A DNA stretch of 44,243 nt from an uncultured bacterium (GTDB lineage Bacteria > Actinomycetota > Actinomycetes > S36-B12). The position numbers were made by a program, and so were the translations under genes. Shown in pieces: positions 16,323 through 24,021 of the stretch (within the stretch, counting starts at the first letter, position 1; each line of letters begins with the position of its first letter). Under the pieces are notes generated by a model that saw only the letters and a program-made list of their open reading frames with translations, did not search any database and was not told the DNA's origin. Location of the stretch: NCBI GenBank assembly GCA_903850745.1, contig CAINMH010000095.1, positions 1-44,243 of the forward strand. Reading direction: 5' to 3'.

Positions 16323-17624
16323 GTGAGTACTCCAGCCGCCCCTGACGCCCTACAACCGAAAGCCTTCGTGCTTGCTGCCGGCATCGGCGTGCTTGCTGCA
16401 GTGGGGGCCGCCGTCTTCTTGCAAGTGGTGCACTCGGGTGAAAGCTGGATCTTCTCCGACCTGCCGAAAGCGTTTGGCTGGAATGAAGTTCCGCTGTGGT
16501 GGTACATCGCCATGCTCGCTGTCGGCACCGTCGTGGTGCTCATCTCGCAGCGCCTGCCAGGGCACACCGGCAAAGGTCCGCTGACGGGATTTCACTTCGA
16601 AACGCCGCTGTCGTATGCGCCGGCAATTCTGCTTGCAGCGCTCGGTTCGCTGCTCTTCGGGTTTGTGCTCGGCCCTGAGGCGCCGCTCATCATTCTCGGC
16701 ACCACGATCGGCGGACTGGTGGTCCGCAGGGCAGATCCGAAGGTACGCATGCTCGCGGGTTTGCTCGGTGGCGTTGCGGCGGTCGGCGCAGTCTTTGGCA
16801 ATCCATTTGTGACGGCGTTCATGATCTTGGAGTTTGCGGCCATGGGTCTGATGCCGGCAGTGGTCCTCTTGCCGGCGCTCGTGGCACTAGGCAGTGGCTA
16901 CCTCGTGCAGATTGGCATCGGGGAGTGGACTGGCTTTGGCGTGCACTCCCTCTCCGTACCGGGTCTTCCGGTCTATACGTCCCTGCAGTGGGGTGACTTA
17001 CTCGCCGCGTCGGTAGTCGCGCTGGCCGCGGCTGGAGTGGCGATGTTTGCGCGTGAGGCGGGCGAGAGGTTCGAAGGACTCGGCAAGGGACGGCCTTGGC
17101 TCATGCCGATTCTGGGTTTTGCGGTTGTCGCTGTTGTGCTGGTGATTGCGGTGCTCGTGTGCGGTGTGCCCGCGGAAATGATTCTGTTCTCTGGCCAAGG
17201 CTTGTCCATGACGTCACTGGTGGGTGAGACAGCGCTTGGAGCTGTCATTGCCATTGTGGTGCTGAAGTCTGTTGCCTACGCGGCATCACTCGGTGGAGGA
17301 TTCCGCGGTGGTCCGATCTTCCCGGCCACCTACTTAGGTGTGGCCGTGGGCGTAGTCGCCGTGCTCGTGCTCCCCGGCTTGTCAATCAGCGCCATGGTGG
17401 CTGCCGGCATTGCGGCCACTGCCACCGTCATGACGCGCTTGCCATTCACGTCAGGGCTGCTGGCGATGTTGCTCGTAGCCAGTGCAGGCGTGCAGGTAGC
17501 ACCGTTCGCAATTGTCGGAGCGGTGATTGGTTTTGCCGCGCGCCAACTCCTTGATCGAGTCGACGCAAAGCGGGCTACAGGCCTAGCGCCTTCGCCTTCG
17601 CTGCAGCAAACTCGTCATCCGTGA
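16323..17624 (+). CDS. ClC-family chloride channel or Cl-/H+ antiporter
   Basis: A 433-residue polytopic membrane protein with about ten hydrophobic segments. Family hallmarks are FVLGPEAPLIILG near 116-128, which corresponds to the GxEGP helix with the gating Glu, and GGGFRGGPIFPATYLG near 324-339 (the GxFxP anion-binding loop). It would move Cl- or another small anion. No CBS domains are present at the C-terminus. The start is GTG at 16323, without a clear ribosome binding site. The last 50 nt overlap the convergent SHOCT gene. Confidence 0.88.
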   Translation: MSTPAAPDALQPKAFVLAAGIGVLAAVGAAVFLQVVHSGESWIFSDLPKAFGWNEVPLWWYIAMLAVGTVVVLISQRLPGHTGKGPLTGFHFETPLSYAPAILLAALGSLLFGFVLGPEAPLIILGTTIGGLVVRRADPKVRMLAGLLGGVAAVGAVFGNPFVTAFMILEFAAMGLMPAVVLLPALVALGSGYLVQIGIGEWTGFGVHSLSVPGLPVYTSLQWGDLLAASVVALAAAGVAMFAREAGERFEGLGKGRPWLMPILGFAVVAVVLVIAVLVCGVPAEMILFSGQGLSMTSLVGETALGAVIAIVVLKSVAYAASLGGGFRGGPIFPATYLGVAVGVVAVLVLPGLSISAMVAAGIAATATVMTRLPFTSGLLAMLLVASAGVQVAPFAIVGAVIGFAARQLLDRVDAKRATGLAPSPSLQQTRHP

Positions 17625-17817
17625 GGATGCCCTGTGAGTGCAAGTCAGCGAGCTGCTTGAGCTTGGTTGCTGTCTCGTCTTCGGCTGGGGCGGCGGGAGC
17701 GGCCGGTGCTGCATTGGCGGCGTGGGCAGCAGCCTGACGGCTCGCTACGCGACCGGACACGGCCGTTGCTGTGCCGGAGATGACTGCGGTGCGTGCGGCT
17801 ACGCGAAGAATTCCCAT
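17575..17817 (-). CDS. Small SHOCT-domain protein
   Basis: An 80-residue protein. An Ala/Arg/Val-rich N-terminal half (MGILRVAARTAVISGTATAV) and an Ala/Pro linker precede a C-terminal SHOCT motif, KLKQLADLHSQGILTDDEF followed by AAAKAKALGL. SHOCT is a short C-terminal oligomerisation motif. ATG at 17817 is chosen because GGAG precedes it; the longer upstream reading lacks a site. It follows the DUF6325 gene by 28 nt, and this pairing is common in actinobacteria. It overlaps the ClC gene by 50 nt. Confidence 0.85.
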   Translation of the reverse strand: MGILRVAARTAVISGTATAVSGRVASRQAAAHAANAAPAAPAAPAEDETATKLKQLADLHSQGILTDDEFAAAKAKALGL

Positions 17818-17845
17818 GGTGACTCCTAAGGTCTGGAAGCGGTGG

Positions 17846-18259
17846 TCAGGCGGTGAGTGCGGCGTTGACGACGTGCGCGGGGATGCGGATCTGATCAATG
17901 ACGACCGCGTCTGCTTCGTTGATGGCGGCGACGAAGCGCCCGGCCCACACGTTTTCGTAGGCGACCATCAGTGCGGAGCTATTTGCTGTGAGGTCCTCTT
18001 CGAGCTCCTCTGCATCGGCATGATCGAGGATGCCCGCGTGGTGAATGTCGATTGACAGAAAGCCGGGGACGAGGCTCGCGTCGAGGTCCTCGATGCGCAA
18101 GGACGTGACGGTGCCATCGGCTGACTTGCTGACGAAGAGCAGATCGAGAATGCGCACAGTGCCACTGGCTACGAGATCGGCCACGGCCGGTGCGATCTTG
18201 CCGGTGAACTTATTGCCAGGGAATCCGATGATGATGACATCGACTGGACCGACGACCAT
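17846..18259 (-). CDS. DUF6325 family protein
   Basis: A 137-residue protein starting MVVGPVDVIIIGFPGNKF. It continues with VADLVASGTVRILDLLFVSK, an acidic middle (HADAEELEEDLT), and ENVWAGRFVAAINEADAVVIDQIRIP. This pattern matches actinobacterial DUF6325 proteins, which are usually encoded next to SHOCT proteins, as here. No function is established; a soluble alpha/beta fold is likely. AGGAG precedes the ATG at 18259. An inverted repeat, CGAACTT/AAGTTCG, in the upstream region may be part of its control. Confidence 0.8.
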   Translation of the reverse strand: MVVGPVDVIIIGFPGNKFTGKIAPAVADLVASGTVRILDLLFVSKSADGTVTSLRIEDLDASLVPGFLSIDIHHAGILDHADAEELEEDLTANSSALMVAYENVWAGRFVAAINEADAVVIDQIRIPAHVVNAALTA

Positions 18260-18301
18260 GAGTGCTCCTAGATGTGAGTGCGCGTGTGAGGTGAGGTTAC
18301 T

Positions 18302-18326
18302 CGAACTTCAGGCATGAAAAAGTTCG
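18302..18326. promoter_or_regulatory. Inverted repeat upstream of the DUF6325-SHOCT pair
   Basis: CGAACTT (18302-18308) and AAGTTCG (18320-18326) form a 7-bp inverted repeat with an 11-nt spacer, about 45 nt before the DUF6325 start. It could be an operator or a short hairpin. Confidence 0.35.
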
Positions 18327-18337
18327 GGCAGTCAGGA

Positions 18338-18353
18338 GTAGGGGCAACCCTAC
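18338..18353 (-). terminator. menB: Hairpin downstream of menB
   Basis: GTAGGG and CCCTAC pair over 6 bp around a 4-base loop, 10 nt after the menB stop codon. There is no U-tract, which is common for actinobacterial terminators. It probably separates menB from the DUF6325 operon. Confidence 0.45.
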
Positions 18354-18362
18354 GTAAGTGAC

Positions 18363-19205
18363 TCAGGCGCGACGCGGGAACTGCGTGAAGTCCGGAGTGC
18401 GACGTTCCTTGAAGGCGTCGCGACCTTCTTGCGCTTCGGCTGTGCCGTAGAACAGCAAGTTGGCGTCGTGCGCGAGTTGTTGGATGCCGGCGTAGCCGTC
18501 CTCGGCTGCGTGGAAGCTGGCCTTGAGTAGGCGAAGTGCGAACGGAGACATCTGCAACATCTCGCGGCACCACTTGACGGTCTCGGCTTCGAGATCAGCG
18601 AGCGGCACGATTGTATTGATCATCCCCATATCGAGTGCCTGCTGTGCGTCGTACTGACGGCAGAGGAACCAGATCTCCTTGGCCTTCTTCATGCCCACGA
18701 GTTGGGAGAGCGAACTCGCGCCGAACCCGCCGTCCCATGAACCGACCTTCGGACCGACCTGGCCAAAGCGTGCGTTGTCAGCAGCGATCGTGAGGTCACA
18801 CACAATGTGGAGCACGTGACCGCCGCCGATTGCCCAGCCAGCGACCATCGCGACGATGGGTTTGGGACAACGGCGCATCTGCACCTGCAAGTCAGTCACA
18901 TGGAAGCGACCGGTGGCCGACTCGTCGGTTTTGTAGCCGGAGTCACCGCGTACGCGCTGATCACCGCCAGAGCAGAACGCCTTGTCGCCAGCACCGGTGA
19001 GGATGATGACGCCAATGCGCTCATCTTCGCGTGCGATCTCTAGGGCTTTCGACACCTCGATGAGTGTTTGCGGACGAAACGCGTTATGCACCTCGGGACG
19101 GTTGATCGTGATCTTGGCGATGCCGTCGGCCGTGGTCGAGTAGATGATGTCGTCGTAGTCGCCGCTGTCGAACCACACTGTCTCGGGGCTGGCCTGCTCG
19201 CTCAT
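18363..19205 (-). CDS. menB: 1,4-dihydroxy-2-naphthoyl-CoA synthase
   Basis: A 280-residue crotonase-fold enzyme of menaquinone synthesis that closes the ring of o-succinylbenzoyl-CoA. MenB hallmarks are [16 protein letters not shown], the oxyanion region [30 protein letters not shown] and the very characteristic [16 protein letters not shown]. The C-terminal [13 protein letters not shown] tail is also typical. A Gly-rich active site (lacking the acid found in other crotonases) fits the bicarbonate-independent or -dependent split, but I cannot assign which. The gene lies alone, with no other men genes nearby. The ATG at 19205 follows a CACAATGGAGAC segment. Confidence 0.96.
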   Translation of the reverse strand: MSEQASPETVWFDSGDYDDIIYSTTADGIAKITINRPEVHNAFRPQTLIEVSKALEIAREDERIGVIILTGAGDKAFCSGGDQRVRGDSGYKTDESATGRFHVTDLQVQMRRCPKPIVAMVAGWAIGGGHVLHIVCDLTIAADNARFGQVGPKVGSWDGGFGASSLSQLVGMKKAKEIWFLCRQYDAQQALDMGMINTIVPLADLEAETVKWCREMLQMSPFALRLLKASFHAAEDGYAGIQQLAHDANLLFYGTAEAQEGRDAFKERRTPDFTQFPRRA

Positions 19206-19311
19206 GTCTCCATTGTGCCGCGTACGCGTTTTCGCGCCTGCCAGACCCGAGGTTTGCGCGATTTTGCGGGTTTAACCGTCGAAATCCAGCAAAGTTCGTA
19301 CTTGTAAACAA

Positions 19312-19388
19312 TGGGGTGAGTGACGGGACTTGAACCCGCGACGTCCTGGACCACAACCAGGTGCTCTACCAGCTGAGCTACACCCACC
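19312..19388 (-). tRNA. tRNA-His (GTG), with encoded G-1 and CCA
   Basis: A complete cloverleaf on the minus strand. The acceptor arms are GTGGGTG and CACTCAC (one G-U), the anticodon stem is CCTGG/CCAGG with loop TTGTGGT (anticodon GTG), and the T arm is GCGGG/CCCGT. The extra 5' G-1 opposite discriminator C, the histidine identity element, is in the DNA at 19388. The 3' CCA is encoded at 19314-19312. The body without G-1 and CCA is 19315-19387. Confidence 0.97.
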
Positions 19389-19392
19389 GCGT

Positions 19393-19419
19393 ACGCCGGG
19401 AGTGCGATGCTCCCGGCGT
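19393..19419 (-). terminator. Strong GC-rich hairpin after oligoribonuclease gene
   Basis: CGCCGGGAG (19394-19402) pairs with CTCCCGGCG (19410-19418), a 9-bp stem extended by one A-T pair, with a 7-nt loop. It lies 12 nt after the orn stop and 5 nt before the tRNA-His 5' end. It lacks a U-run but is well placed to end the orn transcript. Confidence 0.6.
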
Positions 19420-19430
19420 GCCGACCGAGT

Positions 19431-19991
19431 CTAGCGGGTGGGCTCCACCATCACGGAGTCGCGGTAGTAGCGCAGTTCGGCGATTGAATCGCGAATATCG
19501 CCCAGTGCGCGATGGTTGCCAGTCTTGGCCGGGGCAGCGAAGTAGGTCTTGGGGTACCAGCGTCGGGAGAGTTCCTTGAGCGAAGACACATCGACGAGGC
19601 GGTAGTGCAGGTGCGCGTCTAGGTCAGGCATATCGCGCGCGATGTAGCCGCGATCGACGTAGACGCTCGAGCCGCACAGTGGCGCTTTGCGCTGCTCGGG
19701 CACATGTTGCTTCACGTATGCGAGGACAGCCGCCTCGGCATCAGCGAGTGCGACGCCCTCGGGGATGAGGGGGAGTAGGCCGGACGCGGTGTGCATGTCT
19801 ACGACGACCTTGTCCATGCCCTCGAGACAGGTGAGGTCTGCGGGTCGGATCACTAGGGAGATGCCCTCATCGATTTCGGTGAGGTCGGCCTCGGTCACGA
19901 TGCACGCGATCTCCACGAGTTGATCGCGCTCAAGACTCAAGCCCGTCATCTCGCAGTCGATCCAGACCAGTCGATCCTGCTTCTCCGCCAT
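19431..19991 (-). CDS. orn: Oligoribonuclease
   Basis: A 186-residue DEDDh 3'-5' exoribonuclease that degrades 2-5-mers (and pGpG) to mononucleotides. Catalytic residues are visible in LVWIDCEMTGL (Asp and Glu), DRGYIARDMP and HRALGDIRDSI (His and Asp). YRLVDVSSLKELSRRWYP is a family signature. Length is normal. TAGCCT lies 6 nt before the ATG, so it should be transcribed from its own leaderless promoter, even though a glycine-rich protein gene ends only 33 nt upstream on the same strand. Confidence 0.97.
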   Translation of the reverse strand: MAEKQDRLVWIDCEMTGLSLERDQLVEIACIVTEADLTEIDEGISLVIRPADLTCLEGMDKVVVDMHTASGLLPLIPEGVALADAEAAVLAYVKQHVPEQRKAPLCGSSVYVDRGYIARDMPDLDAHLHYRLVDVSSLKELSRRWYPKTYFAAPAKTGNHRALGDIRDSIAELRYYRDSVMVEPTR

Positions 19992-19997
19992 GTGGCA

Positions 19998-20003
19998 AGG
20001 CTA
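19998..20003 (-). promoter_or_regulatory. -10 box (TAGCCT) for leaderless orn mRNA
   Basis: TAGCCT on the minus strand, 6 nt before the orn ATG, lies inside the 33-nt space after the upstream gene's stop codon. Confidence 0.5.
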
Positions 20004-20024
20004 GAGGGTCAGTGTGACGAGGCG

Positions 20025-22232
20025 TCAGACGCTATCTCCGCCGTCGCCGCCATTGCCGCCCACACCGTTCGCGCCGCTTCCTGCGCCACCGTTGCCGCCT
20101 GCACCACCAGCACCACCGTTTGCGCCTGATGCACCCGTGCTTCCGTCAGTGCCACCACCGCCGGACCCTGCCCCTGCCTTACCTGCCGGACCCGCCACTC
20201 CGTAGTTGACACCGCCACCAATGATTCCGTCACCACCTCGTCCACCATGGCCACCATTGGCACCTGCACCGGAACCTCCGGCCGGGCCGGAGGTTCCGCC
20301 GGTGCCCGCAGCTCCACCCGCGCCAAAGCCGGTACCGCCATTGCCCCCATCGCCACCGGCTGAGCCGTCGTGCGTCGCATCACCGTCGAAGCCACGCCCA
20401 CCGTTGCCGCCATTGCCCGTCTTGCCGCCATCGCCGCCATCGCCGTTTAAGCCGGGGCTTCCGCTCGTGGCAAATCCACTATTGCCACCTGCACCGCCAA
20501 TTCCACCTGCACCGCCATTGCCACCGTTGCCGCCCGCGACGCCGGCCGCAATGCTGTCGGCACCGTTGCCACCGGTGCCACCGTTGCCACCGACTCCGCC
20601 CTTGCCACCGTTGCCGGCTACGCCAGAGGTTGCGGAACCGCCATTGCCGCCGTTGCCCCCTGCGGCTCCGGGGACTCCGACATATCCCGCCGACCCGGAG
20701 AACCCGTCGAAACCGGGGGCACTTGATCCGCCTGCGCCACCGTCGCCGCCATTTCCGGCGTTGCCCCCCGTGGCGGCGCCGCCATGGCCACCCGCACCAC
20801 CTTTACCGCCATCAGTACCACTGGATCCCATAGACGCAGTCGAGGCGCCCGCGCCGCCATTGCCACCGTTGCCACCGTTGCCGAATGCGCCCGTTGCTCC
20901 ATGGACGTCACCCTTACCGCCAGCGCCTTCGACGCCTGCCTTGCCGCCGTCACCGCCATCGCCACCGGGGCGATCGGTGACCATGCCAGTGCTGATTCCA
21001 GCTCCACCGTCGCCACCCACACCTCCGTTGCCCGCATTGCCGCCGTTGCCACCTACGCCGTCAACACCTGCCTTGGCACTGGATCCACCGGCTGCGCCCC
21101 CGAGGCCGCCCGCGCCGCCCACGCCACCGTTGCCGCCCGCGCCACCATCGGTGCCCAGCCCTGCGCTGGACATGAATAGAGCATCGCTCCCGTCTGCGCC
21201 AGCACCACCGTTGGCGCCTTTTCCACCTTTGCCGCCAGCACCGCCAGCACCGCCCCGTCCGTCGATGCCGGTGCCGGTAGCCGCGCCGCCCGCGCCACCA
21301 TTGCCGCCCACACCGCCATTGCCGCCCGCACCGCCAGCACCGCCCGCGTTGCCGGCCGTTGCATCGGCAGGTACCGAACCGGATTCTCCGTTGCCACCGT
21401 TGCCGCCCGCGCCACCATGGCCACCATCGCCAGAGACAGTGCCGCCAGCACCACCGTTGCCGCCGTTGCCGCCCGCGAAACCTGAGGACGCCCCGATGAC
21501 TCCACCAGCGCCTAGTCGTCCGGTACTACCGTCGCCACCGTCGCCACCGTCGCCGTTCTTGCCCGCGCTTCCGCCCGCGCCACCGCGACCGCCACGTCCA
21601 TAGAAGAATGCCGCGCCACCATCGCCGCCATCGCCACCATCACCGCGAATCAAGCCACCCCGTCCGCCGGCTCCGCCACGGTGTCCGGCTACGCCAGCGC
21701 CACCGTTGCCACCGTTGCCGAATCGTCCCGCGCGCCCACCGTCACCACCGCGACAATCAGCATCGGTGCATCCCCCCACTGCATCGCTACCATCTCCGGC
21801 AATACCGCCGTACCAACCCGCATTGCCGCCGCTTCCACCGTTGTAGCCGTCGCCGCCGTTGCCGATGAGTCGCCCGCCATGACCACCCGTGCAGACTCCG
21901 ACGGTGCAGTTGTCGGCGTTGTAGGAGAACCCGTTGCCGCCCAACAGCCCCGCATTGGGGTACTTCGAATCTCCATCTTTGAAGAGCAGATCAAGGCAAG
22001 CGGCTGAGTTCTCTTTGATCTTCGCGATCACAGCTTCGACTCCGCGCACACGCGCCGAACCGGCTTGGTCCGTCGATCGAAGAAGCGGCCGCGCCATCTC
22101 GATCGCTTGCTGAACGCAATCAGTGGGGAGCGACACCGCGGCACTGGCCGGACTCGCGCTGAGTGCCGCACCGGCGAGGGCAGAGGCCCCCAGGGCGGCT
22201 ACGACAACGTTGTGTTTGCGCGAAGATGACAT
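20025..22232 (-). CDS. Exported glycine-rich PGRS-like protein 1
   Basis: A 735-residue protein. Residues 1-32 are a Sec signal peptide ([19 protein letters not shown], cleavage near SPASA-A). The next about 140 residues form a domain shared with two other proteins here: a helical part containing GSARVRGVEAVIAKIKENSA, then NAGLLGGNGFSY. Six Cys are at 39, 79, 109, 114, 155 and 160. From about 160 to the end it is almost pure GGX repeat (GGNGGAGG type). Such repeats can form polyglycine-II helices, as proposed for mycobacterial PGRS. No PE domain, LPXTG motif or C-terminal membrane anchor is present. ATG at 22232 follows AAGGAG; an earlier in-frame start would lose the signal peptide. Surface location is inferred and function is unknown. 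Confidence 0.88.
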   Translation of the reverse strand: MSSSRKHNVVVAALGASALAGAALSASPASAAVSLPTDCVQQAIEMARPLLRSTDQAGSARVRGVEAVIAKIKENSAACLDLLFKDGDSKYPNAGLLGGNGFSYNADNCTVGVCTGGHGGRLIGNGGDGYNGGSGGNAGWYGGIAGDGSDAVGGCTDADCRGGDGGRAGRFGNGGNGGAGVAGHRGGAGGRGGLIRGDGGDGGDGGAAFFYGRGGRGGAGGSAGKNGDGGDGGDGSTGRLGAGGVIGASSGFAGGNGGNGGAGGTVSGDGGHGGAGGNGGNGESGSVPADATAGNAGGAGGAGGNGGVGGNGGAGGAATGTGIDGRGGAGGAGGKGGKGANGGAGADGSDALFMSSAGLGTDGGAGGNGGVGGAGGLGGAAGGSSAKAGVDGVGGNGGNAGNGGVGGDGGAGISTGMVTDRPGGDGGDGGKAGVEGAGGKGDVHGATGAFGNGGNGGNGGAGASTASMGSSGTDGGKGGAGGHGGAATGGNAGNGGDGGAGGSSAPGFDGFSGSAGYVGVPGAAGGNGGNGGSATSGVAGNGGKGGVGGNGGTGGNGADSIAAGVAGGNGGNGGAGGIGGAGGNSGFATSGSPGLNGDGGDGGKTGNGGNGGRGFDGDATHDGSAGGDGGNGGTGFGAGGAAGTGGTSGPAGGSGAGANGGHGGRGGDGIIGGGVNYGVAGPAGKAGAGSGGGGTDGSTGASGANGGAGGAGGNGGAGSGANGVGGNGGDGGDSV

Positions 22233-22269
22233 GCGGACTCCTTGAGGAAAGCCGAGAAAACTTGGGGTG

Positions 22270-22275
22270 AACGTA
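22270..22275 (-). promoter_or_regulatory. Candidate -10 box (TACGTT) for PGRS-like gene 1
   Basis: TACGTT on the minus strand would start transcription near 22263 and give a leader of about 30 nt carrying AAGGAG. The 118-nt space is shared with the divergent glycosyltransferase gene. Confidence 0.35.
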
Positions 22276-22350
22276 CCACCGAACTGGGGGACATCTCCGA
22301 AAAAGAGTCTCGTGGGGGCGGGCCTATCAACGGTGCACCACAATGGGCCT

Positions 22351-24021
22351 ATGACGGCGCAGGCAGGGGAGAAGACCACTATCTGCCTGACCATGATCGT
22401 GCGCGACGAGGCCCACATCGTGCACGAGGTGATTGAAGCGACGGCGCCGTTTATCGACTGCTGGGTCATCGTCGACACCGGGTCAAGCGATGGCACTCAG
22501 GATGTGATCCGCCGGCTCATGGCCGAACGCGGGATCCCGGGGGAGTTGCACGAACGACCTTGGCGCGACTTCGGCCACAATCGCTCTGAGGCGCTGGAAT
22601 TAGCGCAAGGTCACGCCGACTACATCTGGATGATGGACGCCGACGACACCATCACGGGCACGATCGACTTCAGCGGGCTGAGTGCCGACGCCTACTTCAT
22701 GCGCATTCGAGATGGTCTCACGTACTGGCGCGTCATGCTGTTTCGCAACGGAGTGCCGTGGCGTTACGAGGGTGTGTTGCACGAAGTTGCACGTTGCGAT
22801 GTGCCGCATACGCAAGAACGACTTCAGGGTGACTATCAGGTGCACTCGCGACGACTCGGCGCTCGCAGCAAAGACCCGCGCAAATACGCGCGTGACGCCG
22901 AAGTGCTGCAGGCATTTGTGGATAGCAATCCTGATGACTCCCGCTCAACGTTCTATCTGGCGCAGAGCTATCTGCATTCGGGTGACTTTGCGAATGCGCG
23001 ACGTTGGTACGAACGCCGCGCGCAGATGGGCGGCTGGGACGAAGAGATCTTTCAGTCACTCCACCGAGCAGCTGAGGCCATGGAAAAACTGGGGGAGCCG
23101 TGGCCGCTCGTGCAGCAGGCGTATCTCGCTGCGTGGAGTTATCGTCCCACTCGTGCTGAGTCACTGCACGCGATTGCGCGCTGGTATCGCATCAATGAGC
23201 AGTACGTACTTGGTCATCACTTCGCGCAGGCGGCCGCGCGGATCCCACTGCCGGTTGAGGACGCCCTGTTCGTGATCGAGAGCGTCTATCAATGGCAGGC
23301 GCTTGATGAGCAAGCAGTATGTGCGTCGTGGATCGGCAAGTCAGCGGAGTCTTTTGCGATCTGTCGACAATTGCTGAGTCAGCCGGAGATTCCTCATGAG
23401 GATCGCCAGCGCATTGCGGCCAATCGCGATCTTGCGGTGCCGCACATGCTGGAGCGTGCAGCAGCGCGACCGTCCGAAGAGGTGGTGCAGTCTCTTTTCG
23501 GGCCGGGCGCTGATGTGATGGTCACGCTGGTTGCGGGTGCGGATCTCGCGAGTGCGGAGCTGTCGATTAATTCGTTCATAAATTGCTGCCTCGACCGCGA
23601 ACGGATCAGTCGATTTGTTGTGGTGTGCGCGGACTTGTCCACGACCGATCAGGCGCGACTGCTGCAGCACTATCCGTTTGTGGAGTGTGTCGATGCACCT
23701 AGTGTCGGTGACTCGCGCTACTGGTTGTATCTCGCGAAGGATTACCGGTTTTTTGCTCCGGAGGCGTATCTCACTCGCATGATCACGGTGCTCGAAGCGG
23801 AGCCCGAGATTGCGCAAGTGGGCGTCAACTTTGACGATGCCTCGACTTTAAGTGGCACATGTGCACCAGAAGAATCGGTGCGCCGTACGGCACTTGGACA
23901 GCGCTACGTCATTGCAGGCACTGAGATAACTGGCCCCGTCATGATCGACACAGTTCGTTTCGATGACCAAGTCGCCTCAGCCGCCACGCTCGACGAAGTG
24001 TTGTGCGTGGCGGCTGAATGA
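22351..24021 (+). CDS. Family 2 glycosyltransferase with TPR-like region
   Basis: A 556-residue protein. Residues 10-110 are a GT-A fold: CLTMIVRDEAHIVHEVI, VIVDTGSSDGTQDVI, then HNRSEALELAQGHADYIW and the DAD metal/nucleotide-sugar motif at 96-98. A helical middle (STFYLAQSYLHSGDFANARRW and following) looks like TPR or SEL1 repeats. A C-terminal about 170 residues of uncertain fold includes FVVVCADLSTTDQARLLQHY and may be a second glycosyltransferase-like domain. No signal peptide or membrane segment is seen. ATG at 22351 is used; no ribosome binding site is evident. It is divergent from PGRS-like gene 1, and its stop directly abuts that of gene 2. This suggests it modifies surface proteins or glycans of this locus, but the acceptor is unknown. 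Confidence 0.85.
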   Translation: MTAQAGEKTTICLTMIVRDEAHIVHEVIEATAPFIDCWVIVDTGSSDGTQDVIRRLMAERGIPGELHERPWRDFGHNRSEALELAQGHADYIWMMDADDTITGTIDFSGLSADAYFMRIRDGLTYWRVMLFRNGVPWRYEGVLHEVARCDVPHTQERLQGDYQVHSRRLGARSKDPRKYARDAEVLQAFVDSNPDDSRSTFYLAQSYLHSGDFANARRWYERRAQMGGWDEEIFQSLHRAAEAMEKLGEPWPLVQQAYLAAWSYRPTRAESLHAIARWYRINEQYVLGHHFAQAAARIPLPVEDALFVIESVYQWQALDEQAVCASWIGKSAESFAICRQLLSQPEIPHEDRQRIAANRDLAVPHMLERAAARPSEEVVQSLFGPGADVMVTLVAGADLASAELSINSFINCCLDRERISRFVVVCADLSTTDQARLLQHYPFVECVDAPSVGDSRYWLYLAKDYRFFAPEAYLTRMITVLEAEPEIAQVGVNFDDASTLSGTCAPEESVRRTALGQRYVIAGTEITGPVMIDTVRFDDQVASAATLDEVLCVAAE

